Assembly (NCBI RefSeq): GCF_030282845.1
Contig: NZ_JASTWE010000011.1
Location: 1 to 64,000, forward strand
Direction of reading: 5' to 3'
Origin: Pseudodesulfovibrio pelocollis
Lineage (GTDB): Bacteria; Desulfobacterota; Desulfovibrionia; Desulfovibrionales; Desulfovibrionaceae
Length of the DNA stretch: 64,000 bases
Part shown: in pieces, positions 57,592 to 64,000 of the stretch
Layout: the number at the start of each line of letters is the position of its first letter
Numbering within the stretch: position 1 is the stretch's first letter
The notes under the pieces: model-generated
Seen by the model: only the letters and a program-made list of their open reading frames with translations
What the model was told of the DNA's origin: nothing
Databases searched by the model: none
Translations under genes and position numbers: made by a program

Positions 57592-60189
57592 CTATTGCCT
57601 GGATTTGGCGATCATGGACGCCAGGTCCCGGCGCAGGCGCTGCTCGTAGACGATGGCCATGTCCCGGTTCTTCATGACCATGTCCAGCTGCTTGGTGTGG
57701 ATCATGACAAAGCCCAGTATCCTGAGCTTTTCTTCAAGCTCGACCCGGGGGAGTGCCTCGGCCCGGGCCAGCAGGGCGTCCTGGCGCAGTTCGGTGCGGA
57801 AGCCGTGCTCTTCGAGCAGGTCGGCCACCAGCTCGGCCCGCAGGATGCGCCGGTCCAGGTCGGCCGCGCCGCCCTTGAAGCGGAAGCTGGCGTAGTTCTC
57901 GTCCGTGACATCCCCGATCAGGGCCTCAAGGGTGCAGAAGTGGAACCCGAACCGCGACTGGAGCGAGAGGAACGTGTCGGTGATCATGAAGTAGTTCTTG
58001 ACCTCGAAGCTGGAGGCCATGGCCGGTTCGATGTCCCTGTTGGAGGCAGCCTGATTGATGATCGAGGCGAAGCCCTTGACGTCGAGCACGGGCGGTCCGC
58101 CCCATTCCTGGGCGGTCATGCCTTCCCAGAGCACGTGCAGGGGGCGCGAGGCGATGTTCTCGAAGTCGATGTAGCGGTCCTGGGGCGGATTGGTGAATCC
58201 GTTGCCAAGGTCGATGAGCCAGTATTTGAGGGGGCGGCCATTGTAGCGCAGCTGCTTGGCCAGCCGTTTGCGCACCGGGCCGCTGTCTGCGGCAAAGAGT
58301 TCGCCCACGGATTTTTCGTGGCAGAACCGGGTGATGTCGTGGAGGGTGCGGCAAAAATCCGGGCGGAAATCCGGGGACTCCGGGTCGAGCAGGGTCAGGG
58401 GCACGATGTGGCGCGCCACGCTGGTCAGGGTGTTCATGACCGGGCTGCCAAGCATGAAATCCGGCCCCTTTCCGGCCTGGCTGGCCAGGAGTTCCTCGGC
58501 GCAGCCGGAAAAGATGCGGCCGTGGGTGCCGTCAACCGTGATCATCTGGTTGCCGTCCAGGACCGAGACCGCGTTTTCGAGCCCGAACACGGCGGGCACG
58601 TCGAACTCGCGGGCCACATTGGCCAGATGCCCGGCGGCGCTGCCTGTCTCGGCCACCACGGCCGAGGCCCGGGGCAGCAGCGGTGCCCAGCGGGGCAGGG
58701 CCTGGGCCGCCACCAGCACGGCTCCTTCGGGGAATGAGAAGGCATCCGCGTTCTTGCGGACCACGAAGACCGGCCCGCAGGCCGCGCCGGGGGAGGCGGG
58801 CTCGCCACCTTCGAGCAGCAGGGGGAGGCCCGGGTCGTCCTGCGGCTCGGGCACCACCGGCATGTGGCCGGTCATGGGCCGCGCCTGTAGAAAGATCAGG
58901 GTTCCCTGGCGGTCCACGACCCACTCCACATCCTGGGGCTGACCGAAGTGGCGCTCCACGGCCAGGGTCTTTTCGGCAAGGTCGATGATGACTTGGGGAG
59001 CGAGGGCCGGGGCCTCGGCTTCGGAATCCTGCAATGGGACATGGACAACGCCTTCCATGGCGTCCAGCTGGGCCATGGTCTGCTTCCTGGGGACGTGGGA
59101 TTCCTCGATGCGCATGGGCTCGTCGCGCGAGACCAGATAGCGGTCGGCCTGGACGTTGCCGTCCACCACGGCTGTGGGCAGGCCCGGCACGGCGTGGATG
59201 ACCAGCCTGCGGTCAGAGGGATGGACGGGATCGCGGGTGTAGACCACGCCCCCGGACGAGGCGTCCACCATGGGCAGGCAGCCGACGCATACGGCCATGC
59301 CCTCGTCGGGAATGCCCCGGTTCCAGCGGTAGGTCATGGCGGCCACGCCGTACTTGCTGGCCACCACCTCCTTGTAGGAGCGGGTGACCTGATCGAGCCG
59401 GACGCCAAGCTCGGTGCGGTACTGCCCGGCAAAGGAGGCGTCGGGCAGATCCTCGCCCAGGGCTGACGAGCGCACGGCCAGCCGGACCTCGTCGCCGTAG
59501 GTTTCGGCCAGGGCCTGACACTGCGCCTCGATGGCCTGCACGAGGTCGTCGGGCAGTGGCGCGGCCACGATCAGTTCCTGAATGGTCGAAGACAGGGCGT
59601 AGCGGGCGTCGAGGCGGTCCACCTGGCGGTCGCGGATGATGCCTTCGATCTCGGCGCTCAGGCTCGCGTGCTCGAAGAACCGGCGAAATCCGCTGGCCGT
59701 GATCACGAATCCGCTCGGCACGTCAAGGCCGATGCGGCCAAGCTCGCCCAGGTTGGCCATCTTGGGGCCGACCTCGCCCGCGTCGGCCGCGCCGATGGCA
59801 TCCAGGCCGAGCACAAGCGGCCCGGGCACCGGGTCCCTGCCGCCTTCCACATGGCGGCCTATCTCCTGCTGCACGGCGCGCAACCGGTCGTACAGGGCGT
59901 TGTAGCGGCCGTCGGTCATGCCTTCCAGGCAGCGGATCATCTTGAAAACATTGGCAGTGGCCTGGGCGCACATGCCGCGAACCTGGGGCAGGCCAAAGGG
60001 CTTGCCGCCGCGCAGCATCTCCTCCATGTCGCTCATGACCTCAAGGGCGCGGTTGTTGGAGTTGACCAACTGGCGAAACAGGGCGCAGCGGCGGCGGAAG
60101 TCGAGCCGGAGCGCTCGCTCCAGGGCCTCGTCCTCTTCGGGCGAGCTGAGTCCGATCAGCCGTGAAAGCCTGTTCCAGAACGTTGCCAT
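57592..60189 (-). CDS. PEP/pyruvate-binding phosphotransferase (PEP synthase-like), unusual C-terminus
   Basis: An 865-aa protein. Residues 1-115 are helical. About 130-455 is a PPDK_N ATP-grasp domain (GEVGPKMANLGELGRIGLDVPSGFVI; VRLAVRSSALGEDLPDASFAGQY; ERHFGQPQDVEWVVDRQGTLIFLQARP). About 465-580 is the phosphohistidine domain (VVAETGSAAGHLANVAREFDVPAV, His521). The C-terminal 285 residues lack the PEP/pyruvate-binding TIM barrel and do not match any domain I know. So it may move the ATP beta-phosphate through His521 to an unknown acceptor. Last gene of the TauE cluster. Start ATG 60189; a GTG at 60195 is an alternative. Confidence 0.8.
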   Translation of the reverse strand: MATFWNRLSRLIGLSSPEEDEALERALRLDFRRRCALFRQLVNSNNRALEVMSDMEEMLRGGKPFGLPQVRGMCAQATANVFKMIRCLEGMTDGRYNALYDRLRAVQQEIGRHVEGGRDPVPGPLVLGLDAIGAADAGEVGPKMANLGELGRIGLDVPSGFVITASGFRRFFEHASLSAEIEGIIRDRQVDRLDARYALSSTIQELIVAAPLPDDLVQAIEAQCQALAETYGDEVRLAVRSSALGEDLPDASFAGQYRTELGVRLDQVTRSYKEVVASKYGVAAMTYRWNRGIPDEGMAVCVGCLPMVDASSGGVVYTRDPVHPSDRRLVIHAVPGLPTAVVDGNVQADRYLVSRDEPMRIEESHVPRKQTMAQLDAMEGVVHVPLQDSEAEAPALAPQVIIDLAEKTLAVERHFGQPQDVEWVVDRQGTLIFLQARPMTGHMPVVPEPQDDPGLPLLLEGGEPASPGAACGPVFVVRKNADAFSFPEGAVLVAAQALPRWAPLLPRASAVVAETGSAAGHLANVAREFDVPAVFGLENAVSVLDGNQMITVDGTHGRIFSGCAEELLASQAGKGPDFMLGSPVMNTLTSVARHIVPLTLLDPESPDFRPDFCRTLHDITRFCHEKSVGELFAADSGPVRKRLAKQLRYNGRPLKYWLIDLGNGFTNPPQDRYIDFENIASRPLHVLWEGMTAQEWGGPPVLDVKGFASIINQAASNRDIEPAMASSFEVKNYFMITDTFLSLQSRFGFHFCTLEALIGDVTDENYASFRFKGGAADLDRRILRAELVADLLEEHGFRTELRQDALLARAEALPRVELEEKLRILGFVMIHTKQLDMVMKNRDMAIVYEQRLRRDLASMIAKSRQ

Positions 60190-60219
60190 GAGCACTTCTT
60201 GCAGGTCAGCGTTGGTGAG

Positions 60220-60639
60220 TCAGGCGTCGTACCGGTTGCCTGTCCTTGTGCCACTGGTCATGGGGCCGCGCGCCCCGGATGCCTCTTCTATCTTGAGAAC
60301 CAGTTCTCCGATGGCCACGGGCTTGACCATGTAGTCGTACGCCCCGAGTTCCATGCCGCGCAGGGCGGCCTCCGTGGAGGCGTGGGCCGTGAGCAGGACA
60401 ACTTCCAGGTGCGGGAACAGACGGCGGATTTCCCCGAGGGTGGCCAATCCGTCCATGCCGCCGGGCATGAGCATGTCCAGTATCACGACATCGGGCTTGC
60501 TGGCGCTGATGGCGGCCAGCGCCTGCCTGCCATTGTTCGCAGTCTGGACCAGAAAGCCGCGCCGCGCAAGCCGTTTGGACAAGAAGTCCAGCAGGTCGAC
60601 CTCGTCATCGACCAAAAGAACGGAAATGGGTTTCACCAT
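60220..60639 (-). CDS. Single-domain response regulator
   Basis: A 139-aa CheY-like receiver: VLLVDDEVDLLDFL, phospho-acceptor Asp in VVILDMLMPGGMDG, Thr in VLLTAHAS and Lys in YMVKPV. A tail of about 20 residues (SGARGPMTSGTRTGN) has no output domain. Within the TauE cluster, 30 bp before the PEP-synthase-like gene, so the two may be linked. Confidence 0.9.
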   Translation of the reverse strand: MVKPISVLLVDDEVDLLDFLSKRLARRGFLVQTANNGRQALAAISASKPDVVILDMLMPGGMDGLATLGEIRRLFPHLEVVLLTAHASTEAALRGMELGAYDYMVKPVAIGELVLKIEEASGARGPMTSGTRTGNRYDA

Positions 60640-60668
60640 GTGTGTTGCTTTCCTCGTCGCAATCAGGA

Positions 60669-61472
60669 TCAGTTCTGCCTGGGGATCACGGCCCCTGGCA
60701 GGGCCACGTAATAGCCGGACTTGATGTTGGCATCCAGGGGGAGCAGGCCGCCGCTGGCTTCGGGGCTGACTGTCTCCACCTTCAGTTCGCCCACCTCGTG
60801 CATCTTGCGGTCAAGGATGCGCAGGGTGTCGCCGGAGTTGACGCCGTGGGCGCTGCCCAGGCCCACCATCACGTCCCAGCCTATCTTGCTCTTGGCCAGC
60901 TTGTAGACCGAGCCGATGCCCTGCCTGGTGAGCCGGGCCTCGTCCTTGCCCGATTGGCGGAACGAGAGATAGAGCAGAATCATGGTCAGCGGCATGGCCA
61001 TGAAGAAAATGAGCACCGGCTTGATGTCGAGATAGCGCTCCGAAATGGAAGGCATGTCGGCGCGCAGGGCTTCCTGGTTGGCAAACACTCGTACCGTAAA
61101 GCGCGTCTCCACCTCCGGCTCCTTTGAGGCGGTGTTGAAGACCTGGAAGGTATACTCGCCCGGGGTGGCGGAATCAAGCTGCAAATACCCGCGCCACAGG
61201 CGGCCGCGCAGTTCGATGAAGTCGATGTGGAGCCCGGGGGTTTCCCGGGTGTAATCGACGTGGCTGCGAATGGTCTCCAGGCTGGGTTCTTCGAGCCATC
61301 TGTTGGGGATGGCCGGCGTGTCGAGCAGGTCGCCGCTGACGAGGACGGTGTCGCCCGGAGTCATTCGGAACACATAGGGCGTGCTGAAGGCGGCGGTGCA
61401 GGAATCGACCACCGAGAAGACCAGCAGGGCGATGCCGATCAGGGCGATGCGGTTGAATGTCCGTGTGGTCAT
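60669..61472 (-). CDS. Membrane-anchored periplasmic protein of TauE cluster
   Basis: A 267-aa protein with an N-terminal TM/signal (NRIALIGIALLVFSVVDS), a periplasmic part (YVFRMTPGDTVLVSGDLLDTP; GEYTFQVFNTAS), a second TM around 150-170 (VLIFFMAMPLTMILLYLSF) and a cytoplasmic tail (KIGWDVMVGLGSAHGVNSGDTLRILDRKM). The tail resembles a small beta-barrel. Unknown family. Start ATG 61472 with AAAGGAC; one base separates it from the previous stop. Confidence 0.75.
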   Translation of the reverse strand: MTTRTFNRIALIGIALLVFSVVDSCTAAFSTPYVFRMTPGDTVLVSGDLLDTPAIPNRWLEEPSLETIRSHVDYTRETPGLHIDFIELRGRLWRGYLQLDSATPGEYTFQVFNTASKEPEVETRFTVRVFANQEALRADMPSISERYLDIKPVLIFFMAMPLTMILLYLSFRQSGKDEARLTRQGIGSVYKLAKSKIGWDVMVGLGSAHGVNSGDTLRILDRKMHEVGELKVETVSPEASGGLLPLDANIKSGYYVALPGAVIPRQN

Positions 61473-61473
61473 G

Positions 61474-61593
61474 CTATGACTTGTCCTTTGATGATGACCA
61501 GGATTGACGCTTGTTTCTGGAGCGGCGGGCCAGGGCCACGCCCACGACCAGCCCCAGGCCCAGGGAGAGGATGAGAACCAGCAGCTGGCTCAC
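61474..61593 (-). CDS. 39-aa single-TM protein
   Basis: GTG start at 61593 one base past the previous stop, with AGGAAGGGGCG upstream. It translates (V/M)SQLLVLILSLGLGLVVGVAL then ARRSRNKRQ and a Ser/Lys tail. One TM helix with positive-inside tail. The start of the next gene follows its TAG by one base. Tight coupling on both sides supports it as a real small subunit of the cluster. Confidence 0.6.
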   Translation of the reverse strand: MSQLLVLILSLGLGLVVGVALARRSRNKRQSWSSSKDKS

Positions 61594-61594
61594 G

Positions 61595-61834
61595 TCACGC
61601 CCCTTCCTGAAGGGCCGTTTCTTCGCTGACAGGGGCCAGGCGCTTGATGGTGTACCACGAGGCCAAAAGGGTGATGGCCGCGACAGGCACGAAGGTCTTC
61701 ATGAAGGTAATGGTCATGGTCTCCGGATTGGCGCTGCTCCAGTACATGCACAGGGACAGCTCCACGAGCAGGAGGATGTCCATGATGACGACTACGGCGC
61801 GCTGGGCATTGGTCAGTGGCTGTCTGCCTTGCAT
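61595..61834 (-). CDS. 79-aa two-TM protein of TauE cluster
   Basis: Short N-terminal segment (MQGRQPLTNAQR), TM1 AVVVIMDILLLVELSLCMYW, TM2 VPVAAITLLASWYTI, then a short tail. Unknown family. Start ATG 61834 with GGACAGGAG; the in-frame ATG at 61870 is less likely. Confidence 0.72.
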   Translation of the reverse strand: MQGRQPLTNAQRAVVVIMDILLLVELSLCMYWSSANPETMTITFMKTFVPVAAITLLASWYTIKRLAPVSEETALQEGA

Positions 61835-61913
61835 ATTCACTCCTGTCCCTCCGTGGCCCGCCCGCACCAATGGGGCTGAGACGGGCGGGCCGCGAAGGGG
61901 TGGTAGGGTCGTG

Positions 61914-62249
61914 TTACTTGCCCATCAGGTCTTGCTTGGACACGTTCATGATCTTCAGGGCGACGTTCTTGTCGCCCACGGGATTGTAGGAGAGGCGGAT
62001 CACGTCGCCCACCTCGATCCGCATTCCGATCTTGGCCGTGCTCGTGTCGAACTCGGTCAGCACGCCGGTGGGCTGTCCGAACCTGAATTCCTTGGAGAAA
62101 TTCAGGTCATATTCGTCGAGGACGAGGATTTTGGTGTTTTCGTCATAGGATACACAGGCTCCCTGGGCCACGCTCGCCGCCCAGGCCGAGGCGCTGGCCA
62201 GAAGCACCAGCAGCGCAGCGGTCAGGAGTATGGTCTTGATGTTTCGCAT
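61914..62249 (-). CDS. Exported protein of TauE cluster
   Basis: A 111-aa protein with signal peptide (ILLTAALLVLLASASAWA) and a beta-rich mature part: ACVSYDENTKILVLDEYDLNF, FDTSTAKIGMRIEVGDVIRL. A single Cys (residue 32) follows the cleavage. Unknown family; AAGGAAT upstream. 34-bp gap after TauE. Confidence 0.75.
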   Translation of the reverse strand: MRNIKTILLTAALLVLLASASAWAASVAQGACVSYDENTKILVLDEYDLNFSKEFRFGQPTGVLTEFDTSTAKIGMRIEVGDVIRLSYNPVGDKNVALKIMNVSKQDLMGK

Positions 62250-62282
62250 GGGCTTTATTCCTTGTTGGTAGTGTCTAGGTTG

Positions 62283-63320
62283 TTATCCCCGGGCCTTCTT
62301 CTCGCGAAGCTCCTGGGCCGCGCCAACGAACATGATCTTCATGATGTAGATGCAGATCAGCGAGATGGTGCCCAGGATGAGCGCCGCGGACATCATCGCG
62401 AAGCCGTATTCCTTGAGGATGATGGAGACCATGCAGCAGAGCACGGCGATGCCGAAGGCGATGCGAATGCCGTAGCCCTTGGCGTACTTGGTGGCCACGG
62501 TGCCGATCTGGGCGCCGATGGCGGCACCGGTCAGCATGACGAACACGGCCACCAGCTCGATGCGACCCTTCAGGGTGTAGGTGAAGGCGCCGTACAGGCC
62601 GGAGATCATGACCTCGAAGAGGTCGGTGCCAACCGCGATGTGGGTCGGGCAGCCGATGAGGTAGATCAGGGCGGGCATGCGCAGCAGGCCGCCGCCGATG
62701 CCCAGGAAGCCGGCCAGGATGCCGGTCACGAAGCTGACGATGATGGGCAGCCAGGCCGAGCAGGTGAAGCCGGCCTTCTCGAAGTGCATCATGGGGGGAA
62801 TGCGGATCTTGTGCAGGGTCTTGTACCAGGTGATGCCCTCGGTGCCGCGCTCGCCGTCCGCCTCGCCGTGCTTCTTCTTGTTGACCGCCTTGTAGTAGTC
62901 GTAGAAGACCATGAAGGAGATCAGCGCCAGGAAGACGACGTAGACCCAGCGCACCACGGTTCCGACAGTGCCCAGGCGCTCAAGGTACATGATGAGCTGG
63001 GCGCCGATTTCGATGCCGAACATGGTTCCTATGATCATGACTATGCCAAGTTTGTAGTCCACGTTGCCGAACTTGGAATGGCGCATGGTGGAGACCATGG
63101 ACTTGCCCGCGATGTGGGCGATGTCGGTGCCGATGGCAAAGGCCATGGGAAAGCCGAGAATGTTGAGGCCGGGGGTGACCATCCAGGCCCCGCCCATGCC
63201 GAAGAACCCGCCGATGACGCCCACCGAGAAGCCGATGAGCACCAGGCCGGGCCAGAAAATGGTCACGCCCGCAATGGGCATGTACATGTACAGCCAGCTG
63301 GAATCGCCAAACATTTCCAT
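62283..63320 (-). CDS. TauE/SafE family sulfite or organosulfur exporter
   Basis: A 345-aa membrane protein with eight or nine TM segments and the duplicated TauE motif: GVIGGFFGMGGAWMVTPGLNILG in the first half and GILAGFLGIGGGLLRMPALIYLIG in the second, with AVGTDLFEV. Expected to export sulfite or sulfonate-related anions. Start ATG 63320 after AGGAGG. The central gene of the minus-strand cluster. Confidence 0.9.
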   Translation of the reverse strand: MEMFGDSSWLYMYMPIAGVTIFWPGLVLIGFSVGVIGGFFGMGGAWMVTPGLNILGFPMAFAIGTDIAHIAGKSMVSTMRHSKFGNVDYKLGIVMIIGTMFGIEIGAQLIMYLERLGTVGTVVRWVYVVFLALISFMVFYDYYKAVNKKKHGEADGERGTEGITWYKTLHKIRIPPMMHFEKAGFTCSAWLPIIVSFVTGILAGFLGIGGGLLRMPALIYLIGCPTHIAVGTDLFEVMISGLYGAFTYTLKGRIELVAVFVMLTGAAIGAQIGTVATKYAKGYGIRIAFGIAVLCCMVSIILKEYGFAMMSAALILGTISLICIYIMKIMFVGAAQELREKKARG

Positions 63321-63333
63321 AACTCAATACCTC

Positions 63334-63630
63334 CTAGTGCTCGACGATCTTGCGCTTTGAAAGGTCCAGGCCGGTCCTGGCCATGATGAAGTCCATCGTG
63401 ACACCCAGGAAGACGCCGTAGAGAGCGGTGAGCACCACCGCCCAGATGGCGAAGAGCAGGATGTTGGTGTTGTAAAGGTCGGCGAAGTACAGCATGACGC
63501 TGTTGTTCAGGACCCGCGTGTCGGCCACGACGATGAGTTCATCGGCCTTTTCGCCTGCGGCGAGGGCCAACTGGGGAATCAGAGCCAGCAAGCCCGAAAG
63601 CATCGCTCCAATCTTCAGCAGTTTGCGCAT
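63334..63630 (-). CDS. 98-aa exported or membrane protein of TauE cluster
   Basis: Signal-like N-terminus (MLSGLLALIPQLALAAGEKADEL) then TM at about 58-78 (ILLFAIWAVVLTALYGVFLG) and a C-terminal KRKIVEH. Unknown family. GGAGGAAACCTC upstream. It lies 13 bp before TauE and probably partners it. Confidence 0.78.
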   Translation of the reverse strand: MRKLLKIGAMLSGLLALIPQLALAAGEKADELIVVADTRVLNNSVMLYFADLYNTNILLFAIWAVVLTALYGVFLGVTMDFIMARTGLDLSKRKIVEH

Positions 63631-63653
63631 GAGGTTTCCTCCATTGTGTGTTG

Positions 63654-64000
63654 TTACTTGACCACCAGAACCGAGCAGGGAGCATACGTCACCAGCGCGT
63701 TGGTCACGCTGCCGATGAGAAATTTTTCCAGATTGCTCTTGCCCCGATGTCCTACGACGATGAGGTCGGCCTTGATCTCCTTGGCCACGTCGATGATGGT
63801 GTTGGCGGGAGAAACACCGCTCGCCACCCTCGTCCTGACCGTCACCCCCTGCTTGCTTCCGGTGGTGCTCGCCTCGTCCATCAGGCTCGCCGCCTCACGC
63901 TCGAGGCGCGCTACCATGGTGTCCTGCATCCCCTCCACCACGCCGACGTTGGGGACCACGCTGAGCGCCACCACCTCGGCCTTGACCGGAGCGGCCATTT
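63654..64000 (-). CDS. Universal stress protein (partial at window end)
   Basis: The visible 114 residues begin in the middle of a UspA domain (EVVALSVVPNVGVVEG) and end with the ATP-binding motif DLIVVGHRGKSNLEKFLIGSVTNALVTYAPCSVLVVK (G-2x-G-9x-G(S/T)). The start of the usual MxxKILVATDGS strand lies beyond 64000, so the gene is 5' truncated by the window. First visible gene of the cluster. Confidence 0.88.
   Translation of the reverse strand, partial: MAAPVKAEVVALSVVPNVGVVEGMQDTMVARLEREAASLMDEASTTGSKQGVTVRTRVASGVSPANTIIDVAKEIKADLIVVGHRGKSNLEKFLIGSVTNALVTYAPCSVLVVK

Overview
The window is a GC-rich chromosomal stretch from a sulfate-reducing deltaproteobacterium, most likely a member of the Desulfovibrionaceae. 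Evidence for this: a flavoredoxin-type flavin reductase, an archaeal-type 2-amino-3,7-dideoxy-heptulosonate synthase for the aromatic pathway, a TauE/SafE exporter cluster with a PEP-synthase-like enzyme, two YeeE/YedE sulfur or selenium transporters, and several sigma-54 regulators. No rRNA, tRNA, CRISPR array or complete insertion sequence was seen.

Layout. 1-7.7 kb: a selenium-type YedE transporter, then a plus-strand run of MATE exporter, U32 peptidase-like protein, TIGR01777 epimerase, NtrX-like sigma-54 regulator and a methyltransferase. 7.7-12.4 kb: a four-gene BMP-type nucleoside ABC importer, preceded by a convincing sigma-54 promoter. 12.7-15 kb: a PHP phosphatase, a Trm112-like protein and two small heat-shock proteins. 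15-18.7 kb: a three-subunit molybdenum hydroxylase. 18.9-26.5 kb: a split YeeE/YedE transporter, a TrkA-type potassium channel with a coupled mini zinc ribbon, a DUF3124 protein, a CPA1 antiporter, a second sigma-54 regulator, folate cyclo-ligase and a PgeF-like protein.

26.5-29.6 kb is an AT-richer accessory island with an OLD-family ATPase/TOPRIM nuclease and a RhuM protein. After malate synthase G comes a four-gene operon (32.2-35.5 kb) that looks like an SbcCD/Mre11-Rad50 system whose ATPase is split: the Walker A lobe with coiled coil and zinc hook, the Mre11-like nuclease, a 108-aa coiled-coil protein and the signature/Walker B lobe are separate genes joined by short overlaps. It is flanked by an RHS-tail relic on one side and a 125-bp cruciform-forming element on the other. 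This is the most interesting system in the window.

35.7-43.3 kb is mostly housekeeping (TrmN6-like methyltransferase, MurJ, MutM, flavoredoxin, NlpC/P60 lipoprotein). 43.2-46.3 kb carries a phage-like switch: an S24 repressor diverging from a DUF5675 gene over a perfect palindrome, followed by HEAT-repeat and DUF6941-like genes. 47-57 kb holds the ADH synthase, an EAL/HDOD protein, NtrY with its DUF4390 partner (44 kb from the NtrX-like gene), Tex and FtsEX. A second RHS relic lies at about 57.1-57.5 kb and shares both tail and leader sequence with the one at 32 kb. 57.6-64 kb is one long minus-strand cluster: universal stress protein, small membrane protein, TauE exporter, periplasmic and tiny membrane proteins (including a 39-aa one), a response regulator and a PEP-synthase-like phosphotransferase lacking the usual C-terminal barrel.
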